The notes beneath the pieces are model-generated. The model was not told the DNA's origin and searched no databases. It saw nothing but the letters and a program-made list of their open reading frames with translations. This document shows, one piece after another, positions 18,471 through 27,100 of a stretch of DNA of 64,000 nt (positions within the stretch are counted from its first letter, which is position 1; each line of letters opens with the position of its first letter). The stretch is taken from NCBI RefSeq assembly GCF_002386445.1, contig NZ_DGIR01000027.1, positions 124,001 through 188,000 on the forward strand. Direction: 5' to 3'. The stretch is from Pseudomonas sp. UBA4617 (GTDB lineage: Bacteria > Pseudomonadota > Gammaproteobacteria > Pseudomonadales > Pseudomonadaceae). The translations under genes and the position numbers were made by a program.

Positions 18471-19664
18471 ATGCGCCAGCCTGCCCACCTTGTCCTGACC
18501 TGCCTGCTGGGCGTCGTCGCCACCCTGTCTGCGGCCCCGGCTTCCGCCGCCGCGGGCCAGGCTGGCGAGCCCTTGCAGGTGCGCATCGGTTACCTGGGCT
18601 ATCGCCCCGACCCAGGCCCGCTGCTGTCCAATGTCATCCCCGAGCCCGGCGACGCCGGGCTGCAAGGCGCCAGGCTGGCGATTGTCGACAGCAACAGCAG
18701 CGGCCGCTTCCTGCAGCAGCAATTCCAACTGACCGAAGCCAGCGTCGACAGCCCCGCAGCCCTGCTGCAGGCCGCCAAGGCCCAGCATGAGCAAGGCCTG
18801 CGGCTGTTCGTGGTCAATGCCCCCGCGGCCAGCTTGCGCGCCGTGTCTGCGGCATTGCCTGACAGCTTGCTGTTCAACGCCGGCAGCCCGGACGACAGCC
18901 TGCGCAGCAGCCAGTGCCTGGGCAATGTGCTGCACAGCCTGCCCGGCCGCGCCATGCTGGCCGATGCCCTGGCGCAATTCCTGGTGTTGCGCAAATGGCA
19001 GCGGGCGCTGCTGATCGTCGGCCAGACCGATGACGACCGCGCCTACGCCGCTGCCCTGCGGCGTGCCGCGAAACGCTTCGGCCTGCAACTGGTGGCCGAG
19101 AAACCCTGGACTTTCGACAACGACCAGCGCCGCAGCGCCCAGGCCGACATGCCGCTGTTCACGCAGACTGCCGAGTACGATGTGGTGCTGGTGGCCGACG
19201 AGCGCGGCGACTTCGGCGAATACCTGCCCTACCAGACCTGGTACCCACGCCCGGTCGCCGGGACCCAGGGCCTGACCCCGACCGGCTGGCACAAGACCGT
19301 GGAAACCTTCGGCGCGGCGCAGCTGCAAAAGCGTTTCGAGGCCCAGGCCGGGCGCTGGATGAACGACCGCGACTTCGCCGCCTGGATGGCCGTGCGCAGT
19401 GTCGCCAGCGCAGTCAGCAAACTGCGCCAGGCCGAACCGCGCACCGTGCAGCAGTTGCTGCTCAGCGAACAACTGCCGCTGGACGGCTTCAAGGGCCGCA
19501 AACTCAGCTATCGCCCGTGGAACGGTGAGCTGCGCCAGCCGATTCCGCTGGTGCAGCCACGGGCGCTGGTCAGCACTTCGCCGCAGGAAGGTTTCCTGCA
19601 CCCGTTCAACGAAATGGACAGCCTGGGCTACGACAAGCCCGAAGTCAGCTGTAGCTACCCTTGA
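18471..19664 (+). CDS. Periplasmic binding-protein-like component of the PQQ-alcohol ABC system
   Basis: The 397-residue secreted protein has a signal peptide ending APASAAA and a type I periplasmic-binding fold (IGYLGYRPDPG, ARLAIVDSNSSGRFLQQQF, ALLIVGQTDDDRAYAAALRRAAKRFGLQLV). It matches the ABC substrate-binding family always found in PQQ-dependent alcohol dehydrogenase clusters. The start at 18471 has GGAG 8 nt upstream; the long frame reading into it from 17502 is antisense to pedS2. It heads the operon with the beta-propeller and ABC genes. Because the permease is of the ABC-2 export class, ligand uptake is doubtful and a sensing or handing-over role is possible. Confidence 0.87.
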   Translation: MRQPAHLVLTCLLGVVATLSAAPASAAAGQAGEPLQVRIGYLGYRPDPGPLLSNVIPEPGDAGLQGARLAIVDSNSSGRFLQQQFQLTEASVDSPAALLQAAKAQHEQGLRLFVVNAPAASLRAVSAALPDSLLFNAGSPDDSLRSSQCLGNVLHSLPGRAMLADALAQFLVLRKWQRALLIVGQTDDDRAYAAALRRAAKRFGLQLVAEKPWTFDNDQRRSAQADMPLFTQTAEYDVVLVADERGDFGEYLPYQTWYPRPVAGTQGLTPTGWHKTVETFGAAQLQKRFEAQAGRWMNDRDFAAWMAVRSVASAVSKLRQAEPRTVQQLLLSEQLPLDGFKGRKLSYRPWNGELRQPIPLVQPRALVSTSPQEGFLHPFNEMDSLGYDKPEVSCSYP

Positions 19665-19696
19665 GCCGATAACCACAACAAAAAAAGGATTTCGCC

Positions 19697-20686
19697 ATGC
19701 CTCGCCGCCTGTTCCACCGGGCCCTGCTTTGCCCCAGCCTGCTCTCGGGCGCCCTGGCGCTCGCCAGCGGCCAGGCCATGGCCGCCACCGCCTGGGTCTC
19801 GAACGAGAAGGACAACAGCCTCAGCCTGATCGACCTGCACACCCTGGAAGTCACCGAGACCCTGCCGGTAGGCCAGCGCCCGCGCGGCCTGCTGCTGTCC
19901 CACGACCACAAGCTGCTGTACATCTGCGCCAGCGACTCGGACCGGGTCCAGGTGATGGACGTGGCCACGCGCAAGATCATCAAGGAGCTGCCCTCCGGCA
20001 AGGACCCCGAGCAGTTCGCCCTGCACCCCAACGACCGCTGGCTGTACGTGTCCAACGAGGACGACGCACTGGTAACCGTGATCGACACCCAGACCGACAA
20101 GGTGCTCGGCCAGATCGATGTCGGCATCGAGCCTGAAGGCATGGCGGTGAGCCCGGATGGCAAGTGGGCGGTCAATACCAGCGAAACCACCAACATGCTG
20201 CACTGGATCGACACCAGCACCCAGACCCTGGCCGAAAGCACCCCGGTCGACCAACGGCCACGCTTTGTCGAATTCAGCCAGGACGGCACGCGGCTGTGGG
20301 CCTCGGCGGAAATCGGCGGCACTGTGACCATCCTCGACGTGGCCACGCGCCAGGTGCTGAAAATCCTCAACTTCCAGATCAAGGGCGTGCACCCGGACAA
20401 AGTGCAGCCGGTGGGGATCAAGCTCAGCGCCGATGGCAAGTACGCCTTTGTCGCGCTGGGCCCCGCCAACCATGTGGCGGTGGTCGATGCCAGGACCTTC
20501 GAGGTGCTTGACTACTTGCTGGTGGGGCGGCGGGTATGGCAGCTGGCATTCACCCCGGATCAGAGCCAGTTGCTGACCACCAACGGCGTCAGCGGTGACG
20601 TATCGGTAATCGATGCGAAGAACCTCAAGGTGCTCAAGTCGGTGAAGGTCGGCCGCTACCCCTGGGGTGTGGTGGTGACGCCATGA
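19697..20686 (+). CDS. PQQ-catabolism-associated beta-propeller (YVTN) protein
   Basis: The 329-residue secreted protein has a signal peptide ending GQAMA-A. It then has seven or so YVTN-type repeats: AWVSNEKDNSLSLIDL, LYICASDSDRVQVMDV, LYVSNEDDALVTVIDT, AFVALGPANHVAVVDA and LLTTNGVSGDVSVIDA. Such propellers bind proteins or small ligands and carry no catalytic motif. The start follows AAAGGA. The end overlaps the ABC ATPase start by 4 bp, so it belongs to the same translation-coupled set. Its ligand is unknown. Confidence 0.88.
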   Translation: MPRRLFHRALLCPSLLSGALALASGQAMAATAWVSNEKDNSLSLIDLHTLEVTETLPVGQRPRGLLLSHDHKLLYICASDSDRVQVMDVATRKIIKELPSGKDPEQFALHPNDRWLYVSNEDDALVTVIDTQTDKVLGQIDVGIEPEGMAVSPDGKWAVNTSETTNMLHWIDTSTQTLAESTPVDQRPRFVEFSQDGTRLWASAEIGGTVTILDVATRQVLKILNFQIKGVHPDKVQPVGIKLSADGKYAFVALGPANHVAVVDARTFEVLDYLLVGRRVWQLAFTPDQSQLLTTNGVSGDVSVIDAKNLKVLKSVKVGRYPWGVVVTP

Positions 20687-21423
20687 ACACGCTGGAAGTG
20701 AGTGACCTGAGCTTTGCCTATGGCCAGCGCCAGGCGCTCAGGCAGGTCACGTTCAGCCTGGCGCCCGGGCGCTTCGCCGCGCTGCTGGGTCCCAACGGGG
20801 CCGGCAAGTCGACCCTGACAGCGCTGCTTACGCGGCTTTACGACCTGCAGCAGGGTGACATCCACGTGTGTGGCTGTTCCCTGCGCAACGCCGCGCGTCC
20901 GGCCTTGCGCCAGTTGGGCGTGGTGTTCCAGCAAAGCACCCTGGACCTGGACCTCAGCGTCGAACAGAACCTGCGCTACCACGCCTCGCTGCATGGCCTG
21001 TCGCGGCGCCAGGCCAACCTGCGGGTGGAAGCCGAACTGGCCCGCCAGGGCCTCGATGAGCGCCGGCGCGAGCCAGTCCGGGCATTGAACATCGGCCATC
21101 GACGCCGGGTCGAGATTGCCCGCGCGCTGCTGCACGAACCGCGCCTGCTGTTGCTCGACGAAGCCAGCGCCGGCCTCGACCCGGCCAGCCGCCTGGCGCT
21201 CAACCAGCACCTGCGGCTGCTGTGTCGCGAACAACGCCTCAGCGTGCTGTGGACCACCCACCTGCTGGACGAAGTCCAACCCAGCGACGACCTGCTGATC
21301 CTGCATCAGGGGCGCCTGGTGGCCTGCGGCACGGCCGCGGCCCTGAGCCAGGAGCACGGCGGCGACCTCGACCACGCCTTCGCCCGCCTGACCAGCGCAC
21401 CTTCAGGAGCCAATGCCCTATGA
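20683..21423 (+). CDS. ABC transporter ATPase of the PQQ-alcohol system
   Basis: The 246-residue ATPase has Walker A GPNGAGKST, a Q-loop in VVFQQST, Walker B LLLLDEAS and a switch His in WTTHLLDE. The signature motif is unusual: LNIGHRRRVEIARALL replaces LSGGQ. The ATG overlaps the propeller stop by 4 bp, and the stop overlaps the permease start by 4 bp. The pair forms an ABC-2 type exporter of the DrrAB/NatAB class. The substrate is unknown; PQQ, a toxic aldehyde or acid, or a lanthanide chelator are all only guesses. Confidence 0.9.
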   Translation: MNTLEVSDLSFAYGQRQALRQVTFSLAPGRFAALLGPNGAGKSTLTALLTRLYDLQQGDIHVCGCSLRNAARPALRQLGVVFQQSTLDLDLSVEQNLRYHASLHGLSRRQANLRVEAELARQGLDERRREPVRALNIGHRRRVEIARALLHEPRLLLLDEASAGLDPASRLALNQHLRLLCREQRLSVLWTTHLLDEVQPSDDLLILHQGRLVACGTAAALSQEHGGDLDHAFARLTSAPSGANAL

Positions 21424-22211
21424 ACGCCTACTGGCAATGCTTCAACGGCATTCTGCTGCGCGAATGCCTGCGTTTCGTCCTGCAGCGTACGCGCTTTCTC
21501 AGCGCCCTGGTGCGCCCGCTGCTGTGGCTGCTGGTGTTCGCCGCCGGGTTTCGCGCGGCCCTGGGCATCGCCATCATCGAGCCCTACGACACCTATATCC
21601 CCTACGAGGTATACATCATCCCCGGTCTGGCCTGCATGATCCTGCTGTTCAACGGCATGCAAGGTTCGCTGTCGATGGTATATGACCGCGAGATGGGCAG
21701 CATGCGGGTGCTGCTGACCAGCCCGTTGCCACGGCCGTTCCTGCTTGCCAGCAAACTGTTGGCGACCTCGCTGATCTCCCTGTTGCAGGTGTACGCCTTC
21801 CTGGCCATTGCCTGGCTGTACGGCGTGCAGCCACCGGCCGCAGGCTTGCTGCTGGCGCTACCGGCACTATTGCTGGTGGCATTGATGCTCAGCGCCCTGG
21901 GGTTGTTGCTGTCGAACGCGATCCGTCAACTGGAGAACTTTGCCGGGGTGATGAATTTCGTGATTTTCCCACTGTTCTTCCTGTCTTCGGCGCTGTACCC
22001 GCTGTGGAAGATGCAGGAGGCCAGCCAGTGGCTGTACTGGCTGTGTGCGGTCAACCCGTTCACCCATGCGGTGGAACTGGTGCGCTTTGCCTTGTACGAG
22101 CGCCTGAACCCGCTGGCGCTGGCGGTGTGCCTGGGCCTGACCGCGCTGTTCGCCCTGCTGGCGATCCTCACCTTCAACCCCCAGCACGCGGCATTGCGCA
22201 AGCCGCGCTGA
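21420..22211 (+). CDS. ABC-2 type permease of the PQQ-alcohol system
   Basis: The 263-residue protein has six hydrophobic segments, including LVRPLLWLLVFAAGF, YIIPGLACMILLFNGM and FVIFPLFFLSSALYPL. It has the ABC-2 motif LxxNPFTHAVELVRF near the C-terminus, typical of drug and polysaccharide exporters. It is coupled to the ATPase by a 4-bp overlap and followed by a REP element that may end the transcript. Confidence 0.9.
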   Translation: MNAYWQCFNGILLRECLRFVLQRTRFLSALVRPLLWLLVFAAGFRAALGIAIIEPYDTYIPYEVYIIPGLACMILLFNGMQGSLSMVYDREMGSMRVLLTSPLPRPFLLASKLLATSLISLLQVYAFLAIAWLYGVQPPAAGLLLALPALLLVALMLSALGLLLSNAIRQLENFAGVMNFVIFPLFFLSSALYPLWKMQEASQWLYWLCAVNPFTHAVELVRFALYERLNPLALAVCLGLTALFALLAILTFNPQHAALRKPR

Positions 22212-22269
22212 TTGGCAGCTGTCCCCCTCCGGGCCCCTTCGCCGGCCCCGTTGAATGAACAGCGTCCGT

Positions 22270-22347
22270 ATGGGAGCGGGTTTACCCGCGAAGAAGGCGA
22301 CGCGCTGCATGGCACCGGCTTGGCCGGTATTCGCGGGTAAACCCAAT
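22270..22347. repeat. P. putida-type REP hairpin
   Basis: GGGTTTACCCGCGAA on the left is mirrored by TTCGCGGGTAAACCC on the right, with inner GGCACCGGCTTGGCCGGT symmetry. This is the common REP of P. putida, here between the ABC permease and the CxxCW gene. Confidence 0.85.
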
Positions 22348-22398
22348 CGCGCACGCATTCGGATATTGGGCAGGATCAGGCCAGAGGCACCCGGCTTT

Positions 22399-22422
22399 CT
22401 ACTACTTTAGTACTACCTTTGC
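22399..22422. promoter_or_regulatory. ped dyad, site 6 (upstream of the CxxCW protein and pedR1)
   Basis: TACTACTTTAGTACTACC contains two copies of the TACTAC half-site in one direction around a TTTAG centre. It lies about 75-95 bp before the start at 22494. Confidence 0.5.
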
Positions 22423-22493
22423 TGTCTGATCGTCGAATTCACAATGCACCGCCGCTGGCATGTAATGGGCCTATAACAAAAAGGATGACCCCC

Positions 22494-23054
22494 ATGCCCC
22501 GTGCCCTGCCCCGGCTGCCGCGCCCCTTGCTGGTGGCCTTTTCGCTGAGTCTGTCGCTGGGCATCGCCCAGGCCGGCACGGAGCCGTTGTTTTCCGCCGA
22601 CGGTTATCGCACCGGCGTCTACCGCAGCCCGACACCGCAACAGGTGGACGGCGCAAAGGTCATCGACACCGCCACACTGCAAGGCCTGCTGAAGCAGACC
22701 CCCGCCCCAGTGCTGATCGATGTCTATCGGCGCCAATGGCTGCAAGGCCGCTTCATCGAGGACGAACCGCACAGCAATATCCCCGGCAGCCGCTGGTTGG
22801 CCAACACCGGTGACGGCGAGCTGAGCTCGGCCTGGCAAGGCTATTTCGCGCGCCACCTGCAAGATGCCACCGCCGGGCGCCGGCAGCAGCCACTGGTGTT
22901 TTACTGCCGCTCGGATTGCTGGTTGAGCTGGAACGCGGTAAAACGCGCAAAAGCCTTGGGCTATAACCACCTGTACTGGTATCGCGACGGCCTGGACGCC
23001 TGGCAGCAGGCCGATCTGCCGGTCGCCCCCGCGCAACCGGAACCCTTCCCCTGA
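22494..23054 (+). CDS. PQQ-catabolism-associated CxxCW rhodanese-like protein
   Basis: The 186-residue secreted protein has a signal peptide ending IAQA-G. It has a rhodanese-like fold with IDVYRRQWLQG and the motif YCRSDCWLSWNAVKRA, in which two Cys flank the position of the rhodanese active loop. It matches the CxxCW family restricted to PQQ-alcohol gene clusters; a thiol-disulfide or sulfur-transfer role is plausible but unproven. AAGGA lies 8 nt before the ATG at 22494. The next gene, pedR1, is 56 bp downstream. Confidence 0.87.
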   Translation: MPRALPRLPRPLLVAFSLSLSLGIAQAGTEPLFSADGYRTGVYRSPTPQQVDGAKVIDTATLQGLLKQTPAPVLIDVYRRQWLQGRFIEDEPHSNIPGSRWLANTGDGELSSAWQGYFARHLQDATAGRRQQPLVFYCRSDCWLSWNAVKRAKALGYNHLYWYRDGLDAWQQADLPVAPAQPEPFP

Positions 23055-23110
23055 ATTCACTTGCCGCATGCGTGCCCCGCTCCATCCCATAAAAACGAGG
23101 TGAAAAGGCC

Positions 23111-23776
23111 ATGTACAAAATTCTGATTGCCGACGATCACCCGCTGTTTCGCGAGGCCATCCACAATGTCATCAGCGACGGGTTCCAGGGCTGCGAAGTC
23201 ATGGAAACTGCCGACCTCGACAGTGCCCTGGCGCTGACCCGCGAACACGACGACCTCGACCTGATCCTGCTCGACCTGAACATGCCTGGCATGCACGGCC
23301 TCAACGGCCTGATCACCCTGCGCAACGAGGCCCCCACCACACCGGTGGTGATCGTCTCGGCCGAGCAGGAAAAGCAGATCGTGCTGCAGGCCATCACCTA
23401 CGGGGCGGTGGGGTTCATCACCAAGTCCTCGCCACGTTCGCAGATGATCGACGCGATCGAGCAGATCCTCAACGGCAATGTCTACCTGCCGCCCGATATC
23501 ATCCGTGCCCAGAAAAGCAGCACCAGCCGGCGCCTGAACGATACCCCGAGCTTCCCGCCGGAAATGCTCCAGGCGCTGACCCGCAAGCAATTGCTGGTGC
23601 TCGAGCGCATGACCAAGGGCGAGTCGAACAAACAGATCGCCTACACCCTGGACATCGCCGAAACCACGGTCAAGGCCCACGTTTCGGCGATCCTGCGCAA
23701 ACTCAACGTGCACAACCGGGTGCAGGCAATCCTCAGCGCCGGCGATATCGACTTCGGCGATTACCTGCGCCGCTGA
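23111..23776 (+). CDS. pedR1: LuxR-type response regulator PedR1 (AgmR/ErbR)
   Basis: The 221-residue protein has D8-D9, phospho-acceptor D55 (ILLDLNMPG) and Lys in GFITKSSPRSQ. The LuxR helix-turn-helix reads LTRKQLLVLERMTKGESNKQIAYTL then IAETTVKAHVSAILRKLNV. AgmR/ErbR is the general activator of alcohol-oxidation genes in Pseudomonas. The spacer upstream has a GAGGTG ribosome-binding site. The dyad found at seven promoters in this window is a good candidate target, since it lies before genes of every functional class in the cluster. Confidence 0.92.
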   Translation: MYKILIADDHPLFREAIHNVISDGFQGCEVMETADLDSALALTREHDDLDLILLDLNMPGMHGLNGLITLRNEAPTTPVVIVSAEQEKQIVLQAITYGAVGFITKSSPRSQMIDAIEQILNGNVYLPPDIIRAQKSSTSRRLNDTPSFPPEMLQALTRKQLLVLERMTKGESNKQIAYTLDIAETTVKAHVSAILRKLNVHNRVQAILSAGDIDFGDYLRR

Positions 23777-23781
23777 ACCGG

Positions 23782-25731
23782 CTATGCGCCAAGCGATGGC
23801 TGGCTGCTGGAAAGCAGGTGGCTCATCGCCGTTTTCAGCTTCATCGGCCGCACCGGCTTGTGCATCAGGGTGTGGCCCAACTCGCGGATCTGTTGCTTGA
23901 GCTCGTTGCTGTAGTTGGCGGTGATCATCAACGCCGGTAGCGGCTGGGTACGGCGGGCGTTGATCCGCGCCACCGCATCGACACCATTGCAGTCGTTGTC
24001 GAGGTGGTAGTCGGCAATCAGCAGGTCGGCATCGGCGTGGTAGTTGTCCACCTGGCGGGCCAGGTCTTCTTCCGACAATGCAGTCACCACCTGGCACCCC
24101 CAGCCCTCCAGCAAGGTGCGCATACCGGCGCAGATGGCGGCATCGTTATCCAGCACCCAGACCCGTGCCCCACGCAGGCGTTCCAGCATCGGTTCGCTGA
24201 TCGCCAGGCTCGGCTGGGCCTTGGGCGCGGCAGTGGTCACCGGCACCTCCACCGCGAACACCGAGCCTTTGCCAAGCCAGGAACGCACCCGAATGCGGTG
24301 GCCAAGGATACCGGCGATCTTCTCCACGATCGCCAGGCCCAGGCCCAGGCCACGGTCCTGCTGCGGGCGCTGCACATCACCGCGGCGAAATTCCTGGAAC
24401 ATTTCCTCCAGGTGCTCTTCGGCGATGCCGATGCCGCTGTCCCATACTTCGATGCGCAGGCCGCCTCGCAGACGCCGGCAGCCCAGCACCACGCGCCCAC
24501 GCGGGGTATAGCGAATGGCGTTGCTGAGCAGGTTGCGCAGGATCCGCGCCAACAACTGAATATCACTGCGCACCACGGCCGAACAGCTCACGAAATGCAG
24601 CGCCAGCCCTTCGCTGCGGGCCACTTGGGCATACTCGGCGGCCAGGTTGTCCATCAGTTCGCCAAGGGCGAAGGGTGCGACGTCGGCCTTGATCACCCCG
24701 GCGTCCAGCTTGGAAATATCCACCAGGGTGCCCAGCAGGTTCTCCACATCCTCCAGCGAGTTGCTGACATTGCGTACCAGCTGCGTGCTGTGCTGCGGCT
24801 CGCGGCTTTCGAGCAGCGCACTGGTGAACAGCCGCGCTGCGTTCAACGGTTGCAGCAGGTCATGGCTGACCGCCGCGAGGAACTTGGTCTTCGACAGGTT
24901 GGCCTGTTCGGCCTCGCGCTTGGCCTCGCGCAGGCGCGCTTCGGCGCGGCTGCGCTCCTCGATCTCCCGCAGCAATTGTTCATTGAGGCTGGTCAGTTCG
25001 GCCGTGCGCTCACGGACCCTTTGCTCGAGGTGCTGATAGGCCTGGTGCAGCGCCTGCGCCGTGTTGCGCCGCTCGGTGATGTCGCGGATCAGCACGAAGA
25101 TACCGGCCACTTCGCCACTGGCCAGGCGGTTCGGCACGTAGGAACGCAGCATGTAGCGTTCCTGCCCGCTGCTGTTGGTTTCAGCGAACTCGAACGTGAC
25201 GCTTTCGCCTGCCAGCGCGCGTACCACATAAGCTTCCAGGCGCTGGTAATGCTGTTCGCTGTGGGCCTCGCGCAGGCTCAGGCCGAGCATCACGCCGGGT
25301 GGCCAGCAGTACCATTCTTCGTAGACCTTGTTGGTGAATTCGTAGACCAGCTCGGCGTTGAGGTAGGCGATCAGCGCCGGCACATTATCGGTGATCAGGC
25401 GGATCTGGTGCTGGTGGGCAGTCTCGGCCCGCTGCCGCGCCTCGCTGAGCAGGCGGTTGACCGCCTTGAGCTCGGCCATCGCCTGGTTCAGGGCATCGGT
25501 GCGCTCGCGCACCTGCTCGGCCAGCACCACCGAGTGCTGGAACGCGGCGTAGGGGTCGTTGCCGCGGGTTACGCCGGACTCGACACGTTCGATCAGGGCG
25601 CCGTTGATACGTTGCAGCTTGTGGTTTTCATGCTGCAGCCGGGCGACCTCGGCCTGCAGGTCAGCGATTGACGGGAGGCCGGTTGCGGGCAATGGCGACG
25701 CCGGTGAAGGTCTGGTTGATGTGCATGCCAT
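23782..25731 (-). CDS. pedS1: Soluble PAS-hybrid sensor histidine kinase PedS1 (ErcS'-like)
   Basis: The 649-residue kinase has no membrane segment. It has N-terminal coiled coils, a PAS domain (about 110-230, ITDNVPALIAYLNAELVYEFTN), HisKA AAVSHDLLQPLNAARLF and NLLSNAIRYT, DSGIGI and GLGLAIVEKIAG in the ATPase domain. A C-terminal receiver has Asp in LIADYHLDND. It is a paralogue of the kinase at 3051-4775. The ATG at 25731 has GGAG 9 nt upstream and lies 71 bp inside the end of the FIST gene, so the two overlap deeply. Phosphotransfer to PedR1, which is convergent next door, is likely. Confidence 0.9.
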   Translation of the reverse strand: MACTSTRPSPASPLPATGLPSIADLQAEVARLQHENHKLQRINGALIERVESGVTRGNDPYAAFQHSVVLAEQVRERTDALNQAMAELKAVNRLLSEARQRAETAHQHQIRLITDNVPALIAYLNAELVYEFTNKVYEEWYCWPPGVMLGLSLREAHSEQHYQRLEAYVVRALAGESVTFEFAETNSSGQERYMLRSYVPNRLASGEVAGIFVLIRDITERRNTAQALHQAYQHLEQRVRERTAELTSLNEQLLREIEERSRAEARLREAKREAEQANLSKTKFLAAVSHDLLQPLNAARLFTSALLESREPQHSTQLVRNVSNSLEDVENLLGTLVDISKLDAGVIKADVAPFALGELMDNLAAEYAQVARSEGLALHFVSCSAVVRSDIQLLARILRNLLSNAIRYTPRGRVVLGCRRLRGGLRIEVWDSGIGIAEEHLEEMFQEFRRGDVQRPQQDRGLGLGLAIVEKIAGILGHRIRVRSWLGKGSVFAVEVPVTTAAPKAQPSLAISEPMLERLRGARVWVLDNDAAICAGMRTLLEGWGCQVVTALSEEDLARQVDNYHADADLLIADYHLDNDCNGVDAVARINARRTQPLPALMITANYSNELKQQIRELGHTLMHKPVRPMKLKTAMSHLLSSSQPSLGA

Positions 25732-26824
25732 TGAACTGTTCTCCGTAGGTGTTGAAGCCGATCACCCGTTGCTCGCGCAGGAATGCGCCGATCGGCTCCA
25801 GGCCGTGCTGGCCTTCCAGTTCCAGCCGCCGCAGGAAGCAATCGCAACCGATGCTCAGCAACAGCGGGCCAAGACGCTGCTGCAGGCCGTCGAACAGCTG
25901 GTGCAGATTGGGCAACAGCGGGCCGGGCGTCATGGCGGTGAGGACGATGCCGTTCTCCACCGCGCAGTAGAAGCTCAGGCTCTGGTCCGGGTGAACTTGC
26001 TGGATCGCGCGCACGTAGTACTGGTCATGGATGCGCACGGCCAACGGGTGAGCGGCGAATACCTGATGATCGAGCTCGGCCACCGGCACGCCGATGTGCC
26101 GGGCGTACTCCTCGGCTGCCGGCTCGGCATTCAGTTCATAGACCCGGCGCAAGGCACTGTCGGCGCCCGTGACCACCAGCTTTTCCTGCCGCGCCAGGAT
26201 GTGGTGGGTGGTGAACACCTCGAAGTCGAGCCAGGTATTGACCAGCACCACCACCGCCGCGCCATTATGGAACGCGCCGCCGAAATACACGTGGGTGCGG
26301 GTCAGGTAGTTGTCGTCGCCGGCCGAACCGCCAAAATGCGGAATATCCCCGAGGGCGGCGCTGAGTGCGGCGAGCACCATCTCTTCACGGCTGGACAGGC
26401 CGTCGAGCAGGGTCAGGGCAAAGCTGTGGCCCTTGATCGGCGCCAGGGTATTGCTGCGGCAGGTACCGACCAGGCGCTCGACCATTTGCTGGGCATCGAT
26501 CAGGCTGAAGTGCTCCATCTCGTCGATCAGCCCGGTGGCGATGGAAAAATGCCGATGGTCGAACCCGACCGCCGTGATGCAGTTGCGGCCATAGCCCAGC
26601 GGGGTGATTTCGCCGGCGCTGGTACAACCGACCAGGCGGATTCCGCCAAACCCCTGCTCCAGGGCCTCGCCCAGCACCTGCAGGTCGTATTCGGCGGAAC
26701 AGAAGAACAGCACGAAGCCCAGATGCGGGTGCAGCAACTGCACTGCCAGCTCCTGGGCTGCCAGCCGGGCGTCGGTTGCCTGGGACATGGCACTGACCAC
26801 ACCGTCGTTGTGAGCCTGCTGCAT
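25661..26824 (-). CDS. FIST-domain sensor protein
   Basis: The 387-residue cytosolic protein has a FIST N domain (LGFVLFFCSAEYDLQVLGEALEQGF, VGCTSAGEITPLGYG, DIPHFGGSAGDDNYL) and a FIST C domain. The C domain ends GCDCFLRR, GEQFNGMHINQTFTGVAI. FIST domains are thought to bind small ligands and occur beside sensor kinases. I chose the ATG at 26824 because GGAG precedes it; the ATG at 26875 has none and would run into the dyad. Overlap with PedS1 and a shared promoter suggest the FIST protein supplies the signal-sensing part for that soluble kinase. Confidence 0.88.
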   Translation of the reverse strand: MQQAHNDGVVSAMSQATDARLAAQELAVQLLHPHLGFVLFFCSAEYDLQVLGEALEQGFGGIRLVGCTSAGEITPLGYGRNCITAVGFDHRHFSIATGLIDEMEHFSLIDAQQMVERLVGTCRSNTLAPIKGHSFALTLLDGLSSREEMVLAALSAALGDIPHFGGSAGDDNYLTRTHVYFGGAFHNGAAVVVLVNTWLDFEVFTTHHILARQEKLVVTGADSALRRVYELNAEPAAEEYARHIGVPVAELDHQVFAAHPLAVRIHDQYYVRAIQQVHPDQSLSFYCAVENGIVLTAMTPGPLLPNLHQLFDGLQQRLGPLLLSIGCDCFLRRLELEGQHGLEPIGAFLREQRVIGFNTYGEQFNGMHINQTFTGVAIARNRPPVNR

Positions 26825-26886
26825 CCTGGTCTCCGGCGCGGGTTGGCTGAGCAAAGAGTGTACGAAGGCGACCATTGGCGACGAAT

Positions 26887-26900
26887 GCTACTTGGGTAGC
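26887..26900. promoter_or_regulatory. ped dyad, site 7 (upstream of FIST-pedS1)
   Basis: GCTACTTGGGTAGC forms a dyad GCTAC-N4-GTAGC, 63-76 bp before the FIST start. It is the most symmetric copy of the element. Confidence 0.55.
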
Positions 26901-26939
26901 AGGTGGGCGGTCCCATGGTTGTAATAGCGCTCCCTGACG

Positions 26940-27081
26940 ATTGCCGGGGCCGCTGCGCGGCCCTTTCGCGGCGCAAGGCCGCTCCCACAGTTACCGCGCA
27001 GGGTTCGTGAAATTGGCCTTGTGCGTTCGATATGGGAGCGGCCTTGCGCCGCGAAAGGGCTGCACAGCAGCCCCAGCAATC
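26940..27081. repeat. Second inverted REP pair of the 6534 type
   Basis: Arms at 26940-26990 and 27032-27081 share GGGAGCGGCCTTGCGCCGCG and its complement. They are close to the pair at 6534-6653. It separates the FIST promoter from the end of the porin gene. Confidence 0.85.
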
Positions 27082-27100
27082 TTGAGTCGAGGCCGAGAAC

